Shown one piece after another: positions 1 through 8,041 of a DNA stretch of 64,000 nt. The stretch spans positions 248,001 to 312,000 of the forward strand of contig NZ_FRBP01000001.1 of the NCBI RefSeq assembly GCF_900142645.1. Direction: 5' to 3'. The stretch's first letter is position 1. Each line of letters begins with the position of its first letter. Source of the DNA: Eubacterium callanderi (GTDB lineage Bacteria > Bacillota > Clostridia > Eubacteriales > Eubacteriaceae). The notes under the pieces are model-generated. The model did not search any database, was not told where the DNA came from, and saw only the letters and a program-made list of their open reading frames with translations. The translations under genes were made by a program, and so were the position numbers.

Positions 1-873
1 ACCGGTACCGGGAAGGAAGTCTTTGCCCAGAGTATCCACAATGACAGCAGCCGCGCCCACAATCCATTTGTGGCCATCAACTGCTCTGCCATTCCTGAAA
101 ACCTTCTGGAAAGTACCCTTTTCGGCACTGTCAAGGGCTCCTTTACCGGCGCGGTGGACGCTAAGGGTCTTCTGGAAACCGCCCGGGGCGGCACGCTGTT
201 TCTGGATGAAATCAACTCCATGAACATGACCCTTCAGTCCAAGCTGCTTCGCGTGCTCGAAACCAAACGCTACAGAAAGGTTGGCGGCAACAAAGAGCTG
301 GACATGGATGTCCGGGTTCTCAGCGCCTTAAACCAGGACCCGTTGGAGGCCGTGGATGAGGGGCGCCTCCGCTCTGACCTCTACTACCGGCTTGCTGTCT
401 TTTCCATTACGCTTCCCAGCCTCAGTGAACGTCGCTCAGACATTATGGAGCTGGTGCAGTCCTTCCTCTCCTCCGAAGCAGTGGCCATGGGCAAAAGCCT
501 TTACCAGGTCTCTGACGAGGCCGCAGATATACTTCTCGGCCATGACTGGCCCGGAAACATCCGCGAGCTCAAGCACACAGTCACTCATGCCATCTACATG
601 GCCCAGTATCAGGACACAGTGCTGACAACAGATTTGCTGCCGTCATACATTAAAAAAAACCATACAGAAAAGAAACTCCATGACAAGTTTCTGGCTGACC
701 GAGAAAATGACTCTGACCTGAAGTCAACCCTCAACCGCATCGAAAAGCAGATTCTAAATGAAGTGCTGATAAACAACGACTTTAATATCAGCAAGAGCGC
801 CAAGGAACTGGGCATTTCAAGGCAGAACCTTCAGTATAAGCTAAAAGTCTACCAGATCAAACAAAACGGCTGA
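1..873 (+). CDS. Sigma-54-dependent transcriptional activator, 3' part
   Basis: The reading frame is open from base 1, so the 5' end lies outside the window. The first residues (TGTGKE) are the end of the AAA+ Walker A loop. A GSFTGA motif, the sigma-54 contact loop normally written GAFTGA, is encoded at 136-153. Walker B (FLDE) is at 199-210 and the arginine-finger stretch RSDLYYRL at 370-393. The last 45 residues form a Fis-type helix-turn-helix (ISKSAKELGISRQNLQYKLK). It would hydrolyse ATP to remodel sigma-54 RNA polymerase at -12/-24 promoters. The missing N-terminus would hold the sensor domain, so the signal and targets are unknown. Confidence 0.93.
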   Translation, partial: TGTGKEVFAQSIHNDSSRAHNPFVAINCSAIPENLLESTLFGTVKGSFTGAVDAKGLLETARGGTLFLDEINSMNMTLQSKLLRVLETKRYRKVGGNKELDMDVRVLSALNQDPLEAVDEGRLRSDLYYRLAVFSITLPSLSERRSDIMELVQSFLSSEAVAMGKSLYQVSDEAADILLGHDWPGNIRELKHTVTHAIYMAQYQDTVLTTDLLPSYIKKNHTEKKLHDKFLADRENDSDLKSTLNRIEKQILNEVLINNDFNISKSAKELGISRQNLQYKLKVYQIKQNG

Positions 874-891
874 AAATAGCCTTTAACCTAA

Positions 892-930
892 AATAAGAGG
901 TATACGCTGCTTTAACGTATACCTCTTATT
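892..930. terminator. Bidirectional intrinsic terminator
   Basis: A perfect 15-bp stem (892-906 with 916-930) and a 9-nt loop sit between two converging genes. A T-rich run follows on the plus side (attatttt) and a short one on the minus side. Its arm AAGAGGTATACG recurs in the terminator at 5031-5065. Confidence 0.85.
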
Positions 931-931
931 A

Positions 932-2026
932 TTATTTTGCAAAATCAATCACAGCCCGGTTTACGGCCTCAAAACCTGCATTAGTAGGCAGGTGGGCACT
1001 TTCCGGTATCTGGATAAATGTTACATTATCCTTTTGAGCTGCCAGCTGGCTGAAAAAATCGGCCGATCCATAGATATCGCCTTCAGACTGCAGGATCAGA
1101 ATCTTTACCTTCAGGTTTTCCAGGGCTTCCTTTTCATCGACCTCATAGATCTGCTGCCGAAGCGTTGTGAAGCGGGAGCCCCCGAAGATGGACGCATAAT
1201 AAGCGTGGTAGATGTCTGCCAGGCTGTAATCCGGGCTGTAAAATACGCGTGCAAAGTAGCCCATGAGCCGTGTGTTGGAAAACAGATCCCTCCAGTAAAA
1301 TATTCTGCTGGTCTTGAGTGTCACCATCTCCTCAAGCTTTGAAAAACCCTCAAGGTCATTCCGTTCATAGCTCTCCTCAAGTACCTTTTTATCCCATTCG
1401 GACATATCTTCTGTCTTTAACGCCTGATAAGCCATCTCCTGCGCATCTCTCAGACTGGTAATGGGCCCCAGATTGATGATTCCTGCCAGGTCGTCTCCCA
1501 TGGTCTCGGCGGCAGATGTGGCCAGAATAGTTCCGTTGGAGTAGCCGAATAGAAAAATCTTCCGGCCGGGGAACCGGGCTTTCATGTCTCTGACCAGATC
1601 ACAGGTCATGGCAACCTGGCGCTCAAGGGTCACCGACTCTGTATTGTCCGCAAAATTTTTACCGCAACCCCAGCAGTCCCAGTACACAACCAGAAAATGC
1701 TCGGTAAGCTCAGGCGTGTCGCCCCGGTAACCGTTCCCGTATATAATCGGAGACTGAGGACCACCGTGCAGCATGATGAGTACAGGCAGATCCTCGCTTT
1801 TTCCTTCGATGAGCACACTCTGCTCCTCACCGTCCAGTTTCAGCGTCTCAAGCTGGCTGACCGCATTGTTCTTAACCGCCCGCTCATAAACCACCCGCAT
1901 GGCCACCGCACGGCTTATTAAAAGCACTGCGATCAGCAGGACAAGCGCCAGCGCCATGCGCCTGGCGATCTTTAAAATTTCATGCTTTTTTTTCATCTTC
2001 TGCAAAACACCCTTCTCACAGGTCAT
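932..2026 (-). CDS. Membrane-anchored alpha/beta hydrolase
   Basis: This 364-residue serine hydrolase has one N-terminal membrane segment (about residues 24-42) and an extracytoplasmic alpha/beta-hydrolase domain. HGG is the oxyanion region, GYSNG is the GxSxG nucleophile elbow, and SAH near the C-terminus supplies the likely catalytic His. The fold resembles proline-iminopeptidase-like hydrolases, but the substrate cannot be read from the sequence. It is the last gene of a four-gene operon and overlaps the upstream hydrolase by 11 bp at this start. An internal ATG at 1996, or a TTG a little upstream of it, is preceded by GAGAAGGG and would remove the overlap, so the start is uncertain. Confidence 0.85.
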   Translation of the reverse strand: MTCEKGVLQKMKKKHEILKIARRMALALVLLIAVLLISRAVAMRVVYERAVKNNAVSQLETLKLDGEEQSVLIEGKSEDLPVLIMLHGGPQSPIIYGNGYRGDTPELTEHFLVVYWDCWGCGKNFADNTESVTLERQVAMTCDLVRDMKARFPGRKIFLFGYSNGTILATSAAETMGDDLAGIINLGPITSLRDAQEMAYQALKTEDMSEWDKKVLEESYERNDLEGFSKLEEMVTLKTSRIFYWRDLFSNTRLMGYFARVFYSPDYSLADIYHAYYASIFGGSRFTTLRQQIYEVDEKEALENLKVKILILQSEGDIYGSADFFSQLAAQKDNVTFIQIPESAHLPTNAGFEAVNRAVIDFAK

Positions 2027-2738
2027 ATTCCTTTAAAAAGCCGCGTATCTGACGGATATAGCTGTCTGTTTCCTTAAACAGAGACCGGTGGTGCGCGCCC
2101 TTAAAAAGTACTAAGCTGGCGCCGGGAATCCATTCTGCCATCTGTCGGGTATGACCTGTGCGGATAAGATCCCTGGTTCCCGCCAGCAAAAGCACCGGGC
2201 TGTCGATCCGGCTCAGCTCCTCCCCAGACAGCCGGGGCGACCAGCACATGAGCCCGTACCGCTGCGGACGGTTTCCCACCGGGAGGCCCAGCTTTTCAAG
2301 GAAGTTCCAGAATCGGTACTGAAGCTTGATGAACAGATAAGGCAAAGCGCGCATTCCCTTTGGATCGGTATTTCCACTGACTGCAATGACCGCCTGTACC
2401 CGTTCCGGCGCCTGGACGGCCAGCTCCAGAGCAATGTTAGCGCCGTCGCTGAAGCCGAGGATAATGGCCTCAGCGACGCCCAAATGATCCATCACAGCCA
2501 GTACATCCTCCGCCATCAAACCTGTAGTCAGTTTTAAAGAGCCTGTGTCGGATCGGCCGTGGCCACGGCTGTCGACCAGAACAATCTGGTACCGGGGCAG
2601 AAAATAGTCAATAAGCCCGCTGAAATCCTCTTTATCGCCGCCGTTACCATGGAGCATGACAAGCGGTGCGCCATCCCCCACGGTCTCATAATGGATGCTG
2701 GCTCCCCGATTCCATACCTGTCCTCTGTTATCCTTCAT
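2016..2738 (-). CDS. Alpha/beta hydrolase, cytoplasmic
   Basis: A 240-residue alpha/beta-fold hydrolase without a signal peptide. It shows HGNGG (oxyanion), GFSDG (GxSxG nucleophile, about residue 96), an acidic residue in the GTRDLIR stretch and GAHH near the end as the His of the triad. Its ATG lies inside the last codons of the lysyl-PG-synthase-like gene (11-bp overlap) with no good ribosome site of its own, which points to translational coupling. Co-expression with a lipid-modifying enzyme suggests an esterase or lipase-like role, but this is inference. Confidence 0.85.
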   Translation of the reverse strand: MKDNRGQVWNRGASIHYETVGDGAPLVMLHGNGGDKEDFSGLIDYFLPRYQIVLVDSRGHGRSDTGSLKLTTGLMAEDVLAVMDHLGVAEAIILGFSDGANIALELAVQAPERVQAVIAVSGNTDPKGMRALPYLFIKLQYRFWNFLEKLGLPVGNRPQRYGLMCWSPRLSGEELSRIDSPVLLLAGTRDLIRTGHTRQMAEWIPGASLVLFKGAHHRSLFKETDSYIRQIRGFLKEYDL

Positions 2739-4440
2739 TGGGCTTATCTTTTTTCATTTTTCCCTGAACAAAAGACCTCGCATAGTCGATAACTCCCTGG
2801 GGATTCTGGATTTTTATGATGGCATAAGCCATTTTAGGGGTCATAATTCTAGGCATGAAAGCAAAATAACCCGGCACCCAGAAAGGATTATATTTGACCT
2901 TTGCGCGGTAAAGCTCCTTAAACCCATAAACCTCGTTGAGGTTTTCATAGACAAATTCCAACAGCCTGGTCGTAGTGCTCTCTGGCTTTCCCTCCTCGGA
3001 CAAGTTGGCCAGGGGCGCCATGCCCATGGTCGCCCAATGGACCCCCTCCTCCTTAAACTTCTGAAAAGCCTCAACCATAATGATCTCATTGACACCCCGG
3101 GGGGCGTCCTCAGTCCTTCTCGTGACATCTGCGTAGTAGCCGTCCATGCCCGCAAAGGGGACAAAAACAATGAAGCCAACCAGCTTGCCCTCCGCATTTT
3201 TGGCGTAAAAGTAGCGCTTGTCCATAGGGTTATCCAGACCCACACCGCCCAGGGTAAAGGACAGCTCACCGCTGTTTTTTCCCTTAAGCCAGTCATCCGA
3301 AACAGCGTTGATAGCCCCTTCAATGGCGTCATCCCTTTTTTCAAGGGGCCTGTACTCATGTACGGTCACACCCGCCTTGGTGGCTTTGTTCACATTGGCG
3401 CGTACCTTGGCGATCTTCCCACCCTGCATGGTAAATTCAGTCAGGTCAAACCGGGCCTCCTCACCGCATTTGATGGTGCCCAGGCCCAGTCTTTTATACT
3501 CCTCGATATAGTAATCCGTAATGCCCATAAAAACGAGGCTGAAGGCGCTGTTTTTACAGAAGTCTCTGAACTCCTCAAGTAGCACCGGGAAGTCGGTATC
3601 GGCACAGATGGGGTCGCCTCCCACCACTACCACATCGTCCACAACGCCGTAGGCCACGACGCCGTCCACATTTTTTCCAAAATATAGAGTCTTGTCATCC
3701 TCCAGCGTCAGATAGGAAAGCGGGTTCTGTCCATATTTCTGGACCAGCCAGCGGGCGTGCTCAAGTTCACTGCTGGTGGTTCTTCTTTTTTCCAGAAAGG
3801 GCTTGACCGCAAAGCCGAGCGCGGCAATGATACAGATCCAGCTGAACCAGAAAACAAAGGTATTAAATTCCGGATGCGTGGCCACACCGGCATCCTTTAC
3901 GTTGCCAGCCACAAAAATTACCTGGAAAGTCTGGAGCAGGCACTGTCCAAAGCTCAGGCCGCCTGACGGGTCAAAGATATTGGTATCGTCAAAATAGATG
4001 GAGGACGCGCTTAAAAAGATAGCGTACAGCCCCATAAGAACAAAAATAATGCCGACCCCCAATGCCCTCTTGTCCGACGCCCGGTTAAAATCCCTGGTAA
4101 AAATCAGCAGCACCAGAAGCACCAGTGCTTCAAGGATAATGATGACCAGCCCCACCGTATGATGTGCCCGAAAAAGATGGCCTGCCATGTTAATACCCAG
4201 CAGAACAATGGTCATGATCCATGCTACTCTTTTCCTTTTGTACAGGTTGTAGGTGGTTACCAAAAGCACCACAGCCAGGACTCTCTGAACCAGTTTACGG
4301 CTGTTGATCACATTGCTGACAACCTGCTCAAGGGCAGGGTTTGGGATAAAGCTGAATACCAGCAGCACCAGTGACAGGGCAAAGGTAATGCCAACGGCGA
4401 TATTGATGATCCGGTTACGGTTATTAAATGTCATGCTCAT
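2728..4440 (-). CDS. Lysyl-phosphatidylglycerol synthase-like membrane protein (DUF2156)
   Basis: A 570-residue protein. About six hydrophobic segments fill residues 13-215, followed by a cytoplasmic domain (about 230-545) of the DUF2156 / LPG synthetase C-terminal family, as in MprF, a tandem GNAT-like fold. Family enzymes transfer an amino acid from aminoacyl-tRNA to phosphatidylglycerol, lowering membrane negative charge and raising resistance to cationic peptides. The membrane part is shorter than in full MprF (usually about 840 residues), so the flippase half is probably lacking. Start and upstream stop overlap as ATGA, so it is coupled to the small membrane gene before it. The transferred amino acid is not predictable. 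Confidence 0.85.
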   Translation of the reverse strand: MSMTFNNRNRIINIAVGITFALSLVLLVFSFIPNPALEQVVSNVINSRKLVQRVLAVVLLVTTYNLYKRKRVAWIMTIVLLGINMAGHLFRAHHTVGLVIIILEALVLLVLLIFTRDFNRASDKRALGVGIIFVLMGLYAIFLSASSIYFDDTNIFDPSGGLSFGQCLLQTFQVIFVAGNVKDAGVATHPEFNTFVFWFSWICIIAALGFAVKPFLEKRRTTSSELEHARWLVQKYGQNPLSYLTLEDDKTLYFGKNVDGVVAYGVVDDVVVVGGDPICADTDFPVLLEEFRDFCKNSAFSLVFMGITDYYIEEYKRLGLGTIKCGEEARFDLTEFTMQGGKIAKVRANVNKATKAGVTVHEYRPLEKRDDAIEGAINAVSDDWLKGKNSGELSFTLGGVGLDNPMDKRYFYAKNAEGKLVGFIVFVPFAGMDGYYADVTRRTEDAPRGVNEIIMVEAFQKFKEEGVHWATMGMAPLANLSEEGKPESTTTRLLEFVYENLNEVYGFKELYRAKVKYNPFWVPGYFAFMPRIMTPKMAYAIIKIQNPQGVIDYARSFVQGKMKKDKPNEG

Positions 4441-4883
4441 ACCTGCATTTCTCCTTCCTGTATCGTCCCTCTCGCATTTAAAACCACACTGATCGTATAA
4501 AGCACCGGAAGAGCCGCCACCGCAAAGTCAGAGGCATCCAGGATATCCACCACAAATAAAAAGGAATAATACATGACTAACACCACAAGGATTCCAAAGC
4601 CAATCCTCTCACAGCGCCTGAGCTTCTCTTTTCCAAGGGCAGCACTGCGAAACCCCATAATACCAGCAACAATGCTGGCGACAGCCAGAACAAGGCTGAA
4701 AACCCCCATGGTTGCCAGCAGCTCTGAAATCTGGCGCGCGCCAAGCTCCACATCATTCACGGCCATCCGCATGATGGTAAACCCGCCGAGCTCAAGAAAA
4801 GCGGCCAGAACCATCACGGCACCAAACAGGATCACCAGCACTGAGCTGACTTTCTGAAAGGTGATTTTTCTCTTTTTTGTCAT
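4437..4883 (-). CDS. Small four-helix membrane protein
   Basis: A 148-residue protein with about four transmembrane helices and no family I recognise. The frame is open further upstream, but the ATG at 4883 is preceded by GGGAG at 7-nt spacing and begins MTKKRK, a typical positive start before a membrane segment. It is the first gene of the four-gene lipid operon and ends in an ATGA overlap with the lysyl-PG-synthase-like gene. That placement suggests an accessory membrane partner. Confidence 0.75.
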   Translation of the reverse strand: MTKKRKITFQKVSSVLVILFGAVMVLAAFLELGGFTIMRMAVNDVELGARQISELLATMGVFSLVLAVASIVAGIMGFRSAALGKEKLRRCERIGFGILVVLVMYYSFLFVVDILDASDFAVAALPVLYTISVVLNARGTIQEGEMQV

Positions 4884-5030
4884 TTTCCAACTCCCGTTAA
4901 ATAAAATTTCTGTTGCGCTTATATTATACCGTGCAAAACTCCACAAAAGATCCACACCCGCCATTGACAACAGATTAATACGCATTTTAAAATTAAGTCT
5001 ATCTTATATTTATACCCATTTTTCTATAAA

Positions 5031-5065
5031 AAAGAGGTATACGCTGAAACGACGCACACCTCTTT
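5031..5065 (-). terminator. Intrinsic terminator of the Sel1-repeat gene
   Basis: In the minus-strand RNA a 13-bp stem forms (two G-U pairs), followed by UUUAUAG. On the plus strand the same two positions are A-C mismatches, so it is directional. The arm AAGAGGTATACGCTG is shared with the terminator at 892-930. Confidence 0.75.
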
Positions 5066-5114
5066 CTATTGTGATTTTTATCCTATTATATTCTATTTTT
5101 TCTATATTTTGTAA

Positions 5115-6152
5115 TTACTGACTACCAGCCTTCTCCATAAGGGATTCGGCCTTTTCAAAATCGACCTTCAGGCCCGCATGCCCCTGAAGATAGAGATCCC
5201 CTAACAGCTCCAGAGCATCCGGAACACCAAAATGCGCCGCTGCCTTCACCCAGTCCACCACCGTTTTCACATTATTGGTGGCAAAGCGGTCCTCGGGCGC
5301 TTGGCAGATTTCGTACTGGCAGTAGACACTGCCCAGCTCGATGCCCTTATTTAACCATTTTTTGGCGCGGAACATTCCTGTTTTACCACTGACATAACGG
5401 CCATAATAGCGGTAAAGCGCATAGGCGGCCTCGGTAAACCCGGCGTTCATGGCTTCATGGTAAAGCTCGCAGGACTCGGCGTTGAGGTTGACGCCGGTTT
5501 CTGAGCAGGTCATATACTCATGGGCCATACCCGCATAGAAGAACGCCGCGCCATTTCCGGATTCCGTCGCCTTTTTGAACCAGTACAGGCCCTCTTCTGC
5601 GCCGACCTTGGTCCCCCATCCCAGAAAATACATTTTCCCAAGCAGCACCTGAGCAGAGATATCGCCGCTTCCAGCCAGATCCGATACATTTTTAAACACC
5701 TTTGCGCCATGGCTGAAAAGCAGCTTTTCAAAGCCCTCACGGTCTTTGGGATCCGGCAGGGTATTATAGTGAATGGCTTCTGCATTTAGTTCATTCTGAA
5801 AGCTTGCTCTGAGCACATCGACATAGCGGTCCTTAAAGATAACGCAGAGTGTCTTGTAGTCATTTTCCAACGTTTCCAGAATTTTTTTATTGTCCCACTG
5901 GCATCCGATCATCTCATCCAGGTTATGACCGATGACCTGACCGTCAAGATAGTAGGCAGAATTGACTAACTGCCAGAAATAGCTGTAGCTTTTGCTTTCC
6001 GGATCATAGACCACACGGGCGTAATCCAGTAATCTCTTATATAATCCTATGACTGCTTCACTATAGATTTCGACCCATTCATCCATCGTATAAGTGATCA
6101 GTGCATCCTTTTTTTCTTCAGCCGCCATTTGCAAACTCCTTAAATTTTCCAT
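5115..6152 (-). CDS. Sel1-like repeat protein
   Basis: A 345-residue soluble protein. The second half carries Sel1-type tetratricopeptide-like repeats, for example AQVLLGKMYFLGWG...GLYWFKKATESGN and ALELLGDLYLQGHAG...AESLMEKA. Such alpha-helical solenoids act as protein-interaction scaffolds. The first 150 residues are not recognisable as a domain. It stands alone, with a terminator directly downstream, so no partner can be named from context. Confidence 0.8.
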   Translation of the reverse strand: MENLRSLQMAAEEKKDALITYTMDEWVEIYSEAVIGLYKRLLDYARVVYDPESKSYSYFWQLVNSAYYLDGQVIGHNLDEMIGCQWDNKKILETLENDYKTLCVIFKDRYVDVLRASFQNELNAEAIHYNTLPDPKDREGFEKLLFSHGAKVFKNVSDLAGSGDISAQVLLGKMYFLGWGTKVGAEEGLYWFKKATESGNGAAFFYAGMAHEYMTCSETGVNLNAESCELYHEAMNAGFTEAAYALYRYYGRYVSGKTGMFRAKKWLNKGIELGSVYCQYEICQAPEDRFATNNVKTVVDWVKAAAHFGVPDALELLGDLYLQGHAGLKVDFEKAESLMEKAGSQ

Positions 6153-6249
6153 ACTATACGCATTATTTTATATTATATCAATTTTTCTGAAAAACGGATA
6201 CTGTTTTCAGGAAACTTAATAAAAATTAATGAATTCATTTAAAGTAAAA

Positions 6250-6272
6250 AAAGAGCCTTTTAGAAGCTCTTT
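6250..6272 (-). terminator. Intrinsic terminator of the Uma2-family gene
   Basis: A 7-bp stem (AAAGAGC/GCTCTTT) overlaps the stop codon and is followed on the minus strand by TTTTTACTTT. Confidence 0.65.
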
Positions 6273-6810
6273 ATTCTTCTTCGGAACGGTCCTTGAAAAT
6301 TTCCGAATAAGAAATAAAATAATCCTTATAAACGGTCACCTTAATTCGCTGAGGACTGTCATAGATGGCCGGAATCCAAGGGTTTTTCACAAAATTATAG
6401 GAAAGGATCACCTGTTTAACCGGGTCAATCACCCAGTATTCCTTTACGCCGGCAGCCATATAAATGTTCATTTTTTCAAGATAAGCCACTTCCATGTTTT
6501 CCTCGGACGCAATTTCCACCACCCACGCTGGAAAGCTCTCATCCTTAATTTGCATGGCAATCTCTGGTCTTAAAATGGTGTTCGGCAACACTTCCGCATC
6601 GATAACGAGCGGGTCGTGGGGCATGGCCAGCTTATCCAACGGCCTGTGGGTCAGCACATATCTGCTGGAAGCGGCGTGCAGATAGCGTACGATATCCTTA
6701 TGCGCTTCATCAAGCTCTGGTTTTTCATAGGCCACGCCGTTAATAATCTCAGAGTTTTCACCCTTCAGGGCATCCTCATTACCTTTTTCCAATCTTAATA
6801 GTCTTGTCAT
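6271..6810 (-). CDS. Uma2-family (DUF820) PD-(D/E)XK nuclease-fold protein
   Basis: A 179-residue protein of the Uma2/DUF820 family. The conserved core is visible as PAWVVEIASEENMEVAYLEKMNIYMAAGVKEYWVIDP, here described by its key residues: the E of VEIAS, the K of the YLEKM helix and the ID near the end form the restriction-endonuclease-like active-site pattern. The biological role of the family is not established. The ATG at 6810 has AAGGAG 9 nt upstream; longer readings lack a ribosome site. It has its own extended -10 promoter at 6868-6873 and a terminator, so it is monocistronic. Confidence 0.85.
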   Translation of the reverse strand: MTRLLRLEKGNEDALKGENSEIINGVAYEKPELDEAHKDIVRYLHAASSRYVLTHRPLDKLAMPHDPLVIDAEVLPNTILRPEIAMQIKDESFPAWVVEIASEENMEVAYLEKMNIYMAAGVKEYWVIDPVKQVILSYNFVKNPWIPAIYDSPQRIKVTVYKDYFISYSEIFKDRSEEE

Positions 6811-6867
6811 ATTGATTCGCTCCTTAGTATTGATACCTTGCTGAATTATTATCATTTCGGTTTATTC

Positions 6868-6873
6868 ATTATA
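6868..6873 (-). promoter_or_regulatory. Extended -10 promoter of the Uma2-family gene
   Basis: On the minus strand TGCTATAAT (extended -10) lies about 58 nt upstream of the ATG. A second TATAAT lies 23 bp further upstream, where a -35 box would be expected. No good TTGACA is seen. Confidence 0.55.
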
Positions 6874-7018
6874 GCACTTTCTACCAAACTATTATACCAA
6901 ATTATGGCGGGTTTTAACATTAAATGCTGCCAATATCGGATTGTATTTAACAATCAGGGGGCAGGCAAATGTTATCGCGAAGAAACAAAGCGTTAAGGAG
7001 AGGCCTGTTAAGTTAAAA

Positions 7019-7110
7019 GTTGATAGTGGAGTTATGGTACAAACTGCCACTGGCAGATTTGATTTCTAAATCACTTTTACGTTAACAAAAGCGTTCATAA
7101 ACTATCAACT
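7019..7110. repeat. Nested-palindrome intergenic element
   Basis: The 312-bp space between 6811 and 7122 holds no convincing gene. Within it AGTTGATAGT (7019-7028) is exactly repeated in inverted orientation at 7101-7110. Between them are the palindromes CTGCCA-C-TGGCAG (7044-7056) and GATTT-CT-AAATC (7061-7072). The arrangement resembles a small MITE-like or hairpin element. No coding capacity is seen. Confidence 0.45.
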
Positions 7111-7122
7111 GTCAACTATTTT

Positions 7123-7962
7123 TCAGTCTTCTTCCTTAATCCGGCTGATTTCGGATTCCAGTTCTTTTTTGAGGAGGATCAGCTGGATCAGGTCTTCCTG
7201 CTCAGAGAGATCCTCAAAATCGCGCTCGTAGGCTACTGCCTTGTCGGCCTGGTCAAGCTTGTATAAATTGTCGATATTGTCGAGAATGCTGTTAACCGTG
7301 CTGGACTTCATCTTGAACAGCTTCTGGGCCTGCTGGATCTCGTCGCGGATGGCGGACATTTCCTGGTCCAGACCAATGACAGAATCAGCGGTATTGTGAA
7401 GCCGGGCCTTAAGGGCTTCTGGCAGCTTTTCCTTGTATTTATAGCTGAGGGAGTGCTCGATGATAGACCAGAAATTCATGGCCAGTGTGCGGATCTGGAT
7501 TTCCGCATATATTTCTCTGTAGCCAAGAGCACAGAAAACCGGGTAGCGGATGATCAGATGATAGCTCTGGTAGCCGCTCTCCTTGGGCGTTCCACAGCCC
7601 GATTGCAGGCTGGACTGGTCCTCCCCCTCCATATAGTTTTTAACATCCACAATGCGCAGATCTTTTCCATCGCGCTCATGGATAATATCGACCACCTCGT
7701 AGATATCCTCCACAAACTGGCAGATGATGCGGATACCGGCAATGTCTTTAATGTTTGTCTCGAGATCTTCGACGTCAAAGCCGTATTTATTGATTTTTTC
7801 AAGAATGCTTGAAACGGTTTTCACCCTGCCTCGAACCGACTCGATGGGGGAATTCTCTCCCAGTGTCATCGATTGGTTTTTCAGGCTGTTAAATTTCAGG
7901 ACCAGCTCATCCACTGCCTGTCTGTATGGAATGAGAAACTCCTGCCAGTATTGTGTACTCAA
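7123..7962 (-). CDS. Small alarmone synthetase (RelA/SpoT-domain GTP pyrophosphokinase)
   Basis: A 279-residue single-domain (p)ppGpp synthetase of the RelQ/RelP group. The RelA_SpoT domain covers roughly residues 35-200. GRVKTVSSILEKI is the ATP-binding helix, DIAGIRI the conserved strand, GYQSYHL the GTP-binding G-loop, and EIQIRT the catalytic motif. There is no HD hydrolase, TGS or ACT domain, so it makes but does not degrade ppGpp. I place the start at TTG 7962 because AGAGGTG sits 6 nt upstream. A GTG at 7983 reads in frame but lacks a ribosome site. A long hairpin (7992-8029) precedes it. Confidence 0.88.
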   Translation of the reverse strand: MSTQYWQEFLIPYRQAVDELVLKFNSLKNQSMTLGENSPIESVRGRVKTVSSILEKINKYGFDVEDLETNIKDIAGIRIICQFVEDIYEVVDIIHERDGKDLRIVDVKNYMEGEDQSSLQSGCGTPKESGYQSYHLIIRYPVFCALGYREIYAEIQIRTLAMNFWSIIEHSLSYKYKEKLPEALKARLHNTADSVIGLDQEMSAIRDEIQQAQKLFKMKSSTVNSILDNIDNLYKLDQADKAVAYERDFEDLSEQEDLIQLILLKKELESEISRIKEED

Positions 7963-7991
7963 TACAATCACCTCTGGTTTCACAACTTCAT

Positions 7992-8029
7992 AACAGACTG
8001 CCGGAAAACGAATTTCCTGACAGTCTGTT
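7992..8029 (-). terminator. Intergenic hairpin between radical SAM gene and alarmone synthetase
   Basis: Arms AACAGACTG and CAGTCTGTT extend with G-U pairs and one mismatch to about 17 bp around a TTCG-containing loop. No U-tract follows, so it may be an RNA stabiliser or leader structure rather than a true terminator. Confidence 0.4.
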
Positions 8030-8041
8030 ATCTAATCTATT

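Noticed and set aside
2695-3582. 295-residue plus-strand open frame
   Set aside because: It is antisense to the lysyl-PG-synthase-like gene, whose protein is clearly homologous to a known family.
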